Assembly: GCA_904066235.2 (NCBI GenBank)
Contig: CAJFCV020000006.1
Coordinates: forward strand, 9,858,001-9,922,000
Direction of reading: 5' to 3'
DNA from: Bursaphelenchus xylophilus
Taxonomy: Eukaryota > Nematoda > Chromadorea > Rhabditida > Aphelenchoididae
Length of the DNA stretch: 64,000 nucleotides
Shown: piece by piece, positions 12,001-20,500 of the stretch
Layout of the letters: each line of letters begins with the position of its first letter
Numbering within the stretch: position 1 is the first letter of the stretch
Position numbers and translations under genes: made by a program
Notes under the pieces: model-generated
What the model saw: only the letters and a program-made list of their open reading frames with translations
Databases searched by the model: none
Told to the model about the DNA's origin: nothing

Positions 12001-13414
12001 AAGGGGCGGGAAATTTTTTCTTCTATTTTGGATTGACGTCCGTCTTTCCTTTCCATTTTGATTCTGCAGCGGCGGAAAAAGGGAAATTTTTGTTTCGAGA
12101 GAGAAATCCTCAAAAAAAGTCGTCCACATGTTTTAGACTTACCTTAATGTATTTTTAGGTATTCGTCTGGCCTATTTTTCCCACTTCGTCCCTGGAAATA
12201 ATATTTCGGAGCCCCGATTAATTGAACAGTTCTCCAACAGACAGCTTTTTTTCATCAACGTTGCCCAGACGATTGCGGCGATGACGGGGCGTTTTTGGAA
12301 CGACTATGTAACGAGTCGCTATGTGCCAGCTCGAGTTCGTGTTTGGGGAGCTCTTGCCAATTTTAAAGGATTTGCCGAGGCTTTTCGTTGCCCTGCTGGT
12401 TCGAAATATCACCTTCCAGTGGACCAGGGATGCAATATCTTTGACTCTGACATCCGTAGCACAACCACGACGACGACGACAACTACGACCACAACTACAA
12501 CGAGGACTACATCAACGGCTACAACGACTACAGAAGTTACAACGACGGCTACAACGACTACAGAAACTACAACGTTGGCTACAACGACGACTACACCAAC
12601 TACCACTGCAACGACCACAGAAACTACAACAACCGCTGCGACGACTACAGAACCTACAACGTTGGCTACAACGACTACAGAAACTACAACGATGGCTGCA
12701 ACGACTACAGAAACTACAACGATGGCTGCAACGACCACAGAAACTACAACAACCGCTGCAACGACTACGGAACCTACAACGACCGCTGCAACGACTACAG
12801 AAACTACAACGATGGCTGCAAAGACTACAGAAACTTCAACGACGGCTGCAACGTCGACTACACCAACTACCACTGCAACGACCACAGAAACTACTGCAGA
12901 AGCTCCTACAACAATGACTACAGCAGAAGCTACAACTAGCACTGCAGCGCCAGTTGTAACTGACGGAACTCCTCATGCCAGTACGAACACTCCACCGGCC
13001 CCCGGACCAACCAAATCAACTCCAAACCCACATCCGTCTACTACGCACTCTACGCCAAGAACTACTCCCTCTAAGCCAATAACGACTCCCTCTGAGACAA
13101 GAACTACGTCCCCTAAGCCAAGAACTACCCTTTCTACGCCAAGAACCACTCCCACTGGCCCTAGAAGTACTCCCCCTAAGCCAAGAACTACTCCCTCTGA
13201 GCCAAGAACTGCCCCTTCTACGCCAAGAACCACTCCCACTGGGCCCAGAAGTACTCCCCCTAAGCCAAGAACTACTCCCTCTCCGCCTTCACCGGAACCA
13301 GACTATAACCACGAAGAGTATGGAGAAGTTGTCCCCAAGAAATCGATTCTATTATTACCACCGCCGTATCCATTATATCCCATATTGGCATTTGCATATA
13401 TTATGTTTCAATAA
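3093..13414 (+). CDS. neprilysin-like (M13) protein, predicted catalytically dead, with Thr/Pro-rich mucin tail
   Basis: Seven exons join in phase: 3093-3335, 3421-3728, 4113-4290, 4365-4835, 5221-5368, 5465-5623 and 12159-13414, giving about 920 residues. A signal peptide (MTGRLFLWGVLLQSVAVQA) is followed by the M13 start motif CDDFYTYAAGYF. The core follows the family to its end, LFFINVAQ...FAEAFRCPAGSKYH. Active M13 enzymes have HExxH and GENxAD; here these positions read HELAR and PNKIAD, so the second zinc His and the third-ligand Glu are missing. The last exon adds about 170 residues of Thr/Ala/Glu repeats and then TPRTTP-type Pro/Thr repeats, probable O-glycan stalks. It ends in a short hydrophobic segment (PLYPILAFAYIMF) that could be a GPI signal or membrane anchor. 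The stop codon lies inside the AATAAA at 13412-13417. Introns 2, 4 and 6 carry transposons. A secreted or surface binding role is inferred. Confidence 0.82.
3764..4035. repeat. TIR element with TGTCGGGAAAATAAT ends in intron 2, containing part of a second MITE
   Basis: The outer ends read TGTCGGGAAAATAATGC at 3764 and the reverse complement CATTATTTTCCCGACA at about 4017-4033. The interior from about 3830 to 3992 matches the ACGTCAATCCA MITE family found at 4850 and 11805, including the right end TGGATTGACGT (3982-3992). The left end of that inner copy is not visible. The same outer ends recur at 19251-19405 and, as a single end, at 39147-39165. Confidence 0.65.
4850..5088. mobile_element. 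MITE with ACGTCAATCCA inverted ends, copy in intron 4
   Basis: The element opens with ACGTCAATCCA and closes with TGGATTGACGT, about 239 bp. The interior shares long blocks with the copy at 11805-12039 in the opposite orientation, such as TTCGTTCAAAACGAAATGTC. It has no coding capacity. It lies between exons 4 and 5 of the neprilysin-like gene and leaves both splice sites intact. Confidence 0.75.
5744..6583 (-). repeat. 3' LTR of the retroelement (left copy)
   Basis: This is an 840-bp direct repeat of 10930-11769. On the minus strand it runs AGTGCAATGG to CCATGCAACT. It carries its own copy of the TATAAAA (about 6410-6416) and of the first 189 Gag codons, which here run on into flanking DNA and stop at 5695. 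Confidence 0.88.
6584..6592 (-). other. polypurine tract of the retroelement
   Basis: The minus strand reads GGGAAAAGG directly before the AGTGCAATGG start of the 3' LTR, the expected place and composition for plus-strand priming. Confidence 0.75.
6723..11498 (-). CDS. Gag-Env-protease polyprotein of the LTR retroelement (1591 aa, pol missing)
   Basis: This one uninterrupted frame encodes an unusual order of domains. Residues about 1-410 are a Ser/Thr/Gln-rich N-terminus and coiled coil. About 425-640 is a retrotransposon capsid region. Residues 647-660 are a CCHC zinc knuckle (CX2CX4HX4C). Next comes an envelope-like block: a hydrophobic signal segment (about 817-843), a Cys-rich, N-glycosylated ectodomain, a furin-type site RPKR (1082-1085), a hydrophobic/helical stretch, and a C-terminal membrane span (about 1327-1350) with cysteines. 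After it lies a retropepsin with DTGAS (about 1404) and a later IIG motif. The frame stops where reverse transcriptase would begin. The start codon lies inside the 5' LTR. The glycoprotein family is unassigned; I cannot tell whether it is phlebovirus-, chuvirus- or baculovirus-F-like. Gag and protease calls are firm; the Env call rests on topology. Confidence 0.8.
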   Translation of the reverse strand: MKLKGEYLVSEETSSLHPSREVHGNFMGAPPGQVMRSFIGNYSRDILRTFNGNLTGLLNNFTGFLNDMFYCILCRPRQFSAEMSTQVYESSNSVNGLFCLISEEMQSLSSSSDVDSANKGESDSNTEYIPALRRHTHASSALMINVITRGSARPTQRQMEQPKASQNMSEAGTSGSGEFGRPESDVAMQLVAASTVPAGQAVSDPSASPEILQKLFPLSSVRNLESKLNLSELQQIVTLMFTDCRKLTGMIPSMATGQTQQHPCPDKMLIHQHFSAIEKELDLLKKTTTGEFSSSLFTDLQTEVKIQGEELHKEVKMATEAIEDSTKTYIGEINLQITGLKQQVADLSTQMLNLEAKYSEELRNFGQQLQDFRQQLVHEQDSQNNQFLLALSGNETMPREAEESLLNLPPIPSNLQVNVIDFGNLMKFYSGEGDESFSEFILKFEDFANQQSTPWDDKTKLSKLRLLLSGEAREKFQITCGDSDSLTYAQAKQKLLASYKQDSLHSGVLSELHATRQRDGETVDDFFCRLRRVLTKLMPDASPEELKTRFKEEFTYRLLDSISTPLQWLAPTTLEEARQKARTIESSLRRSEVQRTEMALRQLGSGVNAALAQNWPTNQGASRPSGGQLFPSQTNNYPVSPYQNIRCFFCQSLGHVKRECRKFAAYIARQNSGPQQSSNRPNGGTPWQRNNYGQPRNAQYTQMMNNNQRSGQRQMFVPSSALPPRHTHANAVQPLLESPLFTDDIPLQQPTEIVQTDARDAALQLLQRKRDQRMCRHVGHHLLVVQWANNHNTTKSSNWQENNRPQTLNNLNTPLLSPKLTPSVALFIALHLITLISGTEINPMICQNSNARTLYKIPSMENCDLPPLEIPVPMTLEIFKPNTDARSQAAWSCRIQKATIQYSTSLTGLVMETPVTTETMLVHPRQCWDMLKTKNCAFGSLTNRSTLWLTNNNFKRDYPWPVLGSFSWKTEHVHNCEVLPLQLQFAFGDNTVQSPLGTFDNCPYSQGYCTTPDHITLIWTPKASSNCPFIKVSTTKGLVSSRLWMASNNNMALEISPDQVDNCGTFLNLTSQEFAVTTHETRPKRAKLVDAELLSSVASALSIQSVLMIKSSLHFAQMERCRQQRQITALQQAIMEQDATSLARSILNFPYVHARRVTPSILEVLQCTPVPFSTIKIRESKFCYELTPIYFIDSNLKVVSAFLDTVDMIIKHDSHTIPCLGARGAFPLGNNSWVQFLQPYRNSTFPFPQNITLLHAQSEHNNSAPPNLAINIFRVESITNFSAPTPLLSFTPPGARFRSQDLSHELPEGPQTVLSLLTIPQWLIQSWIYGCCCVVSLQLIFIVWAFSKFLKEKISPAPKPVVQVVVPQEKPTVWPPPLVASCDNGIPYAQIPLKINGVPLCGLIDTGASMSIMAAALAPALGLNIAQHAQRFATSASGHTLRLFDDKVVTLEIGNLVQNINMTFSDNTNFLNASYDVIIGCTALAELPPMLIDMKARTVAIGRNILPLMSPEEMAMLPVKIKAISAVTLHPFSTTLVQCHPDTVSSPSNTILMINDPRYVVDLPNPYLCEDDKSKLKSLIKAFRYHSLSSI
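10913..10930 (-). other. primer-binding site of the retroelement, within gag codons
   Basis: The minus strand reads TGGTAGCAGCGAGCACGG, starting at the last base of the 5' LTR. TGGTAGCAG fits the 3' end of an initiator-Met-type tRNA (…CTGCTACCA); the remaining bases diverge from the common form. Because Gag starts in the LTR, these bases are also read as the Gag codons L-V-A-A-S-T. Confidence 0.65.
10930..11769 (-). repeat. 5' LTR of the retroelement (right copy), includes the gag start
   Basis: This is the upstream LTR in the transcription sense. It contains a TATA box, a presumed transcription start, the Gag ATG at 11498 and 189 Gag codons, so U5 is coding. The flanking CTTT (11770-11773) is the target duplication. 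Confidence 0.88.
11596..11602 (-). promoter_or_regulatory. TATA box of the 5' LTR
   Basis: TATAAAA lies about 100 bases upstream of the Gag ATG. The same box is present in the 3' LTR at about 6410-6416, where it could promote minus-strand transcription antisense to the neprilysin-like gene. Confidence 0.6.
11805..12039. mobile_element. MITE with ACGTCAATCCA inverted ends, copy in intron 6
   Basis: The ends are ACGTCAATCCA (11805) and TGGATTGACGT (12039), about 235 bp. It is the best-preserved member of this family in the window and is inverted relative to the 4850 copy. It sits between the retroelement remnant and exon 7 (12159). Confidence 0.75.
12459..13300 (+). repeat. coding minisatellite: Thr/Ala/Glu and TPRTTP repeats of the mucin tail
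   Basis: From 12459 the coding strand is a degenerate ACNACN repeat that encodes poly-Thr and TTTETTTMAA-type units. From about 13040 a second repeat encodes TPRTTP/PKPRTTPS units, with one block (TPRTTPTGPRSTPPKPRTT) present twice (about 13138 and 13219). It is in frame throughout the last neprilysin-like exon. Confidence 0.85.
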
Positions 13415-13495
13415 ACAAAAATTTTGGTTTAGTTTGCACGGTTAAGGAAATTTAGGGCACCAAAAATTTATTAAAAATTGGAGGAATTTTTTTTC

Positions 13496-16400
13496 GCCCG
13501 CAAATGGACTTTTCGATGCCCGCAAATTTTCGCGGTTCGCGACCGCAAATTAAATCGAAATCTGCCCGCACTTTTTCTGCCCGCAAATTATAAAAATGTT
13601 ATAAAACGCCTGAAACATGGTTGATTAGTGAAATATTTGTATAAATCCGGTGGAATTAATAAATTTACATATGCAAAAGTGTATTTGACAAAAAATTTTT
13701 TGAGAAGTGTCTCAGACGCATGTTTTCTGAAATAAAATTCCAAATCACGGCATGATATCATGTTTTTGGACAAAGCTGATGAATATGGAGTCCAAACCAA
13801 GTTATTATGAAGGCTGAACAAAACTTTTTTTAGATTTAACGAACTTTTCGATGCCCGCAGATCGGAAAATCGGGTCCTCAGACGTTACGAATGTAAAAAT
13901 CTTCATTGTTATCATTTTTTTGTGTAATTTCAAGCTGCCACGAGACAACTGCTGCACATCTTCAGGTGGAAAATTTGAATTTTAGCTTTGCGGGCAAAAA
14001 AAGCTTGAAAACTTTTGGATGCCCGCAGATAAAAAAAATGCTCCAAAATGTTTCGTGAGTCACCGTAATGAAAAAATCTTGGTTGCTATGTCAAGATTAG
14101 ACGTTATGATCGTTCCGACGGCAATTGGGGCCGATTTGTTTGCAGGAAAACGGTTTCTTGGCAGAAAAAATATTTGCGGGGAAAAAAAGTTCCAAAAATT
14201 TTTGAATGCCCGCAAATCAAAAAAGGCTTCCAAATCAATTAAAAATTGTTGTCTTGGGTAAAATTGGGTTATGTAAGATTTTAAAGATAAAATGTGTACG
14301 CTGACTTAAGGCCATTATGAAAATTGCGCAAACTCATCTTCCGAAAAGAGACAAAAAACGATTACTAAAAGAAATTCGGAACGATATTTCTATGTTGCAA
14401 AGAGCAGAGACGGAAACAGAATTTTTGAAAGTTGGTCAGCTTGTCCTACAGAAGTACAACGATCTTGGCGCAAAAACATTTGCTTCTAAGGTGAAGCCGT
14501 GGGTGACGGCAGACGGCGCAGAAAAAAAGTAAGAATACAGTACATTATCTGTTACTTTTAGGCATCGTTTCTATGAGGGTGCTACACAGCACGGCTCCAC
14601 CAACAATGGAGCTGAAAGTTACCATGGAAAGTTTAAAGACTCAATAACTGAAAGGGAACGAGTAGATTTCAAACATATGGTGCCGTTGTTAAGAGACGAA
14701 CTAGTATCGAGATCTCTTGAGGTCGAGAGAAACCTTCCTGAAAAACCTGCAGTGGATCTGTCAGCTGCAAGAAAAGCATTCGTTATGCATGTGAATTCGC
14801 GAGCGGATCCCAATTTTTTGAAGTACCTGAAGTTTAAGTCAGGTAAGCAAGGCCACAAGACTAAAACCTAAAATATAGGACGGTATTACTTGATTCAGTC
14901 ATCAACTGCCGATGAAAGCGTTGATCTTCTGAAAAATTTCAACGATTTAAAACAAGCCAATTTTAATTCTCTTGAGTCCTACAAAGCCTTAAAAGGATCA
15001 TTTTACATGCTTCGAAAATGTGGTACGTATTATTCGTGTTCTTGCCCCGTTGGGCAAAAATCGGCGACTCAATGTAAGCACGCAGTCTTTATTGCAAAAA
15101 AAGAAGGACTCCATGACTTCACTGAACAAGAAAAGGATCGGACCATCAGGTTTACTGGAAACCCACCCGGAAGACCTCGGCGCGCTGCAGGAAGAGGCGC
15201 TTTATCCCAAAAATGAGAAAAAATTCATAATAACAAACCTCTAAGTGATAACTCAACTACTTCCAATGTAAAATAAAGATGCTATGACTCCATGGGAACA
15301 AGTTTTGATTGATTTGGAAGCCTTTTTTGATTTGCGGGCATTCGAAAATTTTTGGAACTTTTTTTGCCCGCAAATATTTTTTCTGCCAAAAATCCGTTTT
15401 CCTGCTAACAAATCGGCCTCAATTGCCGTCGAACGATCATAGCGCCTAATCTTGACATAGTAATCAAGGTTTTTTCATTACGGTGGCTCACGAAAGATTT
15501 TAGAGCATTTTTTTATTTGCGGTCATCCAAAAGTTTTCAAACTTTTTTTGCCCGCAAATTTAAATTTGAACTTTTCAACCAAAGAATCGGTGCCAATGGT
15601 CATAAAACTTGTCATAGTAGCATTATTAACCCAATTTTCCCCATGACAACAAGTTTCAATTGATTTGGAGGCTTTTTTAGATTTGCGGGCATTCAAAAAT
15701 TTTTGGAACTTTTTTTGCCCGCAAATTTAAATTTGAACTTTTCAACCAAAGAATCGGTGCCAATGGTCCTAAAACTTGTCATAGTAGCATTATTAACCCA
15801 ATTTTACCCAAGACAACAAGTTTTAATTGATTTGGAAGCCTTTTTTGATTTGCGGGCATTCAAAAATTTTTGGAACTTTTTTTGCCCGCAAATATTTTTT
15901 CTGCCAAGAAACCGTTTTCTTGCCCGCAAATTTTAATTTGGATTTTTCTACTGAAAAATCGGTGTCACTGGCCGTAAAAATTGTCATAATGTGACTTATG
16001 GAACTCGTTTTTTCATCACAACTACTTTCGATTGATTTAGAAGCTTTTTTCAGATTTGCGGGCATTCAAAAATTTTTAGAACTTTTTTTGCCCGCAAATA
16101 TTTTTTCTGTCAAAAATCCGTTTTCCTGCAAACAAATCGGCCTCAATTGCCACAAAATGATCATAGTGCCTAATCTTGTCGTAGTAATCAATTTTTTTTT
16201 CACTACGGTGGCTTACGAAAGGTTTTGGAGCATTTTTTGATTTGCGGGCATCCAAAAGTTTTCAAACTTTTTTTGCCCGCAAATTTAAATTTGAACTTTT
16301 CTACTGAAAAATAGGTGTCACTGGTCGTGAAAAGTGTCATAATGTGACTTATGGAAGATAAAAATGAAGATTTTTACATTGGTAATGTCTGAGGACCCGA

Positions 16401-16773
16401 ATTTCCGATCTGCGGGCATCGAAAAGTTCGTTTAGACAAAAAAAAGTTTTGTTCAGCCTTTATAACAACTTGATTTGGACTCCATATTCATCAGCTTTGT
16501 CCAAAAACATGATACCATTTCGTGATTTGAAATTTTATCCCAGAAAACACGGACAGAGACACTTCTCAAAAAATTTTTTGTCAAATACACTTTTGCATAT
16601 GTAAATTTATTAATTCCACCGGATTTATACAAATATTTCACTAATCAACCATGTTTCAGGCGTTTTATAACATTTTTATAATTTGCGGGCAGAAAAAGTG
16701 CGGGCAGATTTCGATTTAATTTGCGGTCGCGAACCGCGAAAATTTGCGGGCATCGAAAAGTCCATTTGCGGGC
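13496..16773 (+). mobile_element. Mutator-like element (MULE) with long inverted ends and partial transposase
   Basis: Inverted ends of about 415 bp (13496-13910 and about 16360-16773) begin GCCCGCAAATGG. Inside each end are further palindromic modules built on TTTGCGGGCAT...TTTGCCCGCAAAT; the right side holds several extra copies (15311-16300). The central gene encodes a SWIM-type zinc finger, typical of MULE transposases. I could not see a convincing 9-bp target duplication, so the exact outer borders may be a few bases off. Confidence 0.75.
14317..15216 (+). pseudogene. MULE transposase, C-terminal part with SWIM zinc finger
   Basis: Three exons join in phase: 14317-14528, 14562-14842 and 14879-15216, about 276 residues. 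The conserved TNNGAESYHGKF lies just after intron 1 and resembles the conserved TNN-x-x-E segment of MULE transposases. The C-terminus has a SWIM finger, CSCPVGQKSATQCKH (CxC...CxH). Full transposases of this type are several hundred residues longer and carry the DDE core upstream of this point. No such upstream exon is visible between the left end and 14317, so the gene appears N-terminally deleted and the element non-autonomous. Introns are 33 and 36 bp. A basic Pro/Arg tail follows the finger. Confidence 0.65.
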
Positions 16774-17504
16774 ACCGAAAAGCACGTCCTTAAAAATTTT
16801 TAGACTTCAATTTAAAAGCGTAGGCAACGAAGTGGCACGGCACGTCAAGAAAAGGTATAATAGAGCAAAAGCGCTCAAGCAACGAAAAAAATTCGCAACG
16901 CAAGGCACGGCAACGCAGGGAGTCTCCCTCCTCGTTTCGGTGCTTCACACACCCAGTATCGAACAAATTCACACGAAATGTCACAACAGAATTTTCGTGT
17001 GGTTTTTCGATGGAAAAATATTTTTCTCGAAATTATTTTATTGCTTTTGTCAGTTGTGACACTTCGTTTGGACGAAATTCAAAAGTGGGCGGGAGGCATT
17101 TTTGTAGGCATTTTTGTTCTATTTTGGTTTGCCGTGCAAGGAAACCAAAACCAAAATTGAGGGCCAAAAAACGCGAAAGTCGTCTTTGTTAAGCTGTAAC
17201 TTTTTACTGAGACATGATGATTCCACCAAATTTTTGTGGATTATAGAGAAGGTGTTGTAGAAGATCACCGGCTGTCGCTTGTATATCTCTAACGCCCGGT
17301 TTTCGCGGTGGGACTCTTCAAAAACTTGTCTCCGTTATTTTGGGTCATCCTGTAAAATGCGCCACGAGCAACAAAAAAAATTTTTGGAAAGAATCGTAAA
17401 CAATCGATTCAAAGTTTACTACCATTTTTTTACAAAAATACTGGACTAATAAATAAACAATAAATGAAATAAATATGTATATTACACATGACGGTTTTTC
17501 TCTC
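16774..17504. other. gene-free stretch with a diverged MITE
   Basis: At about 16970-17110 the sequence recalls the ACGTCAATCCA family (AAATGTCAC, TTCGTTTGGACGAAATTC, GTGGGCGGGA) but the ends are decayed. The rest is AT-rich with no supported gene. Confidence 0.4.
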
Positions 17505-20500
17505 TTATTCGATGGTCCGTTTGCTTTTGGAGTTGAGCGGGAGTTCGTTGATCGAATCCGTGGGAGTGTCCAGACTTTCCACTTTATTTTCTTTGGGTTC
17601 GTAAGCAGGGGGCGGAGTCAGAGGAGGGGGTGTTTGTTTCGGGACCGGCAACGTCTCCGGCTCAACGGAGGCGGTGCTGTTTCGGTAGACTACTAACTGA
17701 AAAAAATGAAGTGAAAAATATGGCCAGTATGCGCATTGGGAATGCATGGTCTAAGGCTCAAAGACCATTTTTGTAGAACAAAAAAAAATTTGCCTTTAGA
17801 GGTTTCCGCACGGTGCAGTTTTCAAAAAATTATGAAATCGTACAGTGCGAAAAAAGTTTTTGGGATTAGCATAGAATATCCTAAAAGACATATTTTTAGA
17901 CCAAAAACCAAAAAAATGCTCCGTATTTTACAATCTTTAATTCAGTTGATACGATTAAGCTATCGTCGCAGCAAAATGTCGCAAAATTGGTGCAGTTTCT
18001 GAACCATGACAAAGAGATGATGGGCAGTTACAAGGCGCAGGGTAGAGGTCGCGTATTTTACATTGTCAAGTCATAACACAAACGTTTTACGAATTTTTGG
18101 TCCCACCACGAAAATTGCTTTTTTTCTATTATTGCGCATTGACAGAACTTGACTGCAATCAATGTATTTTACCGCTAACTCTTATTGTCATACAAATACT
18201 GGGATTCTAGGACTCCTGTAAATCTTGGCGCAGTTCAAAGACATCTATTGCAATATTTTTTACTGCTCGATGTAACATAAGGTATCCATATTTTTATCCA
18301 CATGACAGTTTTAAACGTACTTTACATTGATTTTTCAAATCATACAACGATGATTTTTTTAGTTTTTGGTCCCACCACGAAAACTTGGTTAGACTTATTT
18401 TTGCCCAAACTTGGTGGAATTAATGCTCTATATGTATTGTCGTATTTTACCCCCAACTCACATCGTCATCGCTATCTCGAACCTCCCGCACCACAACGCC
18501 CGAGGGTTCTCCCTGAATCCGAGCGTTCTTGTTGAAAACATTCGTTCCGAGGTTCGAGAACGACCTTCCCACCAGTCCAACGCGCCCATCGGTCGCCTTT
18601 TCCTCTCGAACTAATCGCATCAATCGTCGAATCGCGACGAATTCCAACACCTTTTCCACCAAAATGAAGGTAGAGAACATCAGGATGGCCAGGAACGAGA
18701 GCCGCGTCTGCAGGTCCATGGATTGCGCGCACTCTAAGAAAGGACTCGGCATTCGCACATTGCCTAGAGCATGCAAAGACAAGTTGAAAAGCGAGTTCAT
18801 GGTTAAAATGGTGGTGAAATTTTAGTAAAAAGGCATGGCAAAAGAAAAGTGAAATTGGAGTTTGACTTACCATTCATGGCGAAGCAAATCCCCAATTGCG
18901 CTATTACAGCCATCATGACGAGCAATGTGCCGAAAACAAAGGGCACCTATAAAAGAAATAGTGGATAGAGAACAGTTTTTTTGAAGAAAATTTTGTAAAA
19001 TTCGGTCAAATTCACAGTAATCCAGGTGTGACGCTCACAAGGGAACGAAAAGCGATTTGCTTTCGGTGTCGATCGCTTTTTGAACCAGGGGTAGTGCAAA
19101 TTGATCGGGTAGGACTCAGTATCATTCCCAAGCGGTAAAATCTCTGCGCAGCCCCTAAGGGCAGAGATATGAGCCGCAAAGTTAGGTCAAAGAAAATCGC
19201 CGAAACGTCAGATCTTGATGAAAGTTGGCACAGATTTAGATTATCAATCTGTCGGGAAAATAATGAGCGCAATGTCGCTTTTCCAATCGCATTGCTAAAG
19301 TGAAAAGTAATTCTGATTTTGCCGCGACACAATTCTTTTTTCTCGGTTGCGAAAAACGAAATTTTTAATGCGACAGAGTTGTTCATTATTTTCCCGGCAG
19401 ACTTATACCCCAAGTGTGACCCTGAGATTATGATGAAATTTGGCGCAGATTTAGAATAAATTTTTTTGTAACAAATATGTGAGATTCCCAGCTTTCGTTT
19501 TGCAAAAACGTCCGAGATTTTTAGGCCAAAAGTTTTTAAAAAACATGATACCTTTTTGCGAATTTTGTCATCAAAAGTTTCATGGCTATTTCTACGGTAA
19601 AGGGTAATATTTCCTCAAAAAATCAATTTTTTCTATGCCAAACTGAGAAAGATATAGCCAAAAAGTGCTCTTCTCTATGACCACTTTCCGCGTTTAGTGC
19701 ACTCTCTCTGCCGCAAAGATCGTTGAATATCTCAGCTGTCCCGGTAAAGTTCAAGCCAAAATTTGCAGGAATTGGAATGTGGCCTATGTCTAATGAATGT
19801 ACAAAATTTGAAGAAATTCTGCGCGTTGCATTTGGAGTACTTCCCTGATTAACTCAACCCTGTCTTTTAACTTTTTGACTCACTTACCACAAAAACCAGC
19901 ACCGGATAAAACAGCCATTCTCGGTTGCCACACGCCGCATACATCGCGACAATCGTGCTGACCACATAAACCAGCCAGAAAGCACCGAAATTGCTGATAA
20001 TTTGGACGAATTGGGCGACAAATATACATAATGCTGCTCCGTAAACTACGTCGAATAAAAGGAAACCAAAAACAATGTACTGAAACGAGAAATTTGTTGG
20101 GTTTACAATATTTTTTGAAAAAAATTTTTTGTTAAAAAGAATATTTTTTTTATTTTGAAAAAGTTCCGAAAAATTTTTTTAAATTTTTTTTTGAAATGTT
20201 TACAGGGGAAGTACTCGAAGTGCGACGCTCAGATTTCCTTTAAATTTTGCACACACGTCGGGTATGGACTAAATATCAATTCCTGAAAGTTTTAGCTCGC
20301 GCTTTGCGGGCGCCGCCGAGATACTAGTCCTTCCGTAAAGTCGCTGGAATGTTTTCGGCGACATGCACTCCGCGAAAACGAAAGTTCACTTTGCACTGTG
20401 CAATTTTTGGCTTTTTGCACAGTGCAATAAGCTTTTTTGGGACGTCGCTCGCACCCTGAGTTTTCTTGCACAGTGCGCGTCGCCGAAATCATTCCAGCGA

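Noticed and set aside
12321..12942. Overlapping Leu/Gln-rich (+) and Val-rich (-) frames
   Set aside because: Shadows of the Thr-rich repeat in the neprilysin-like last exon.
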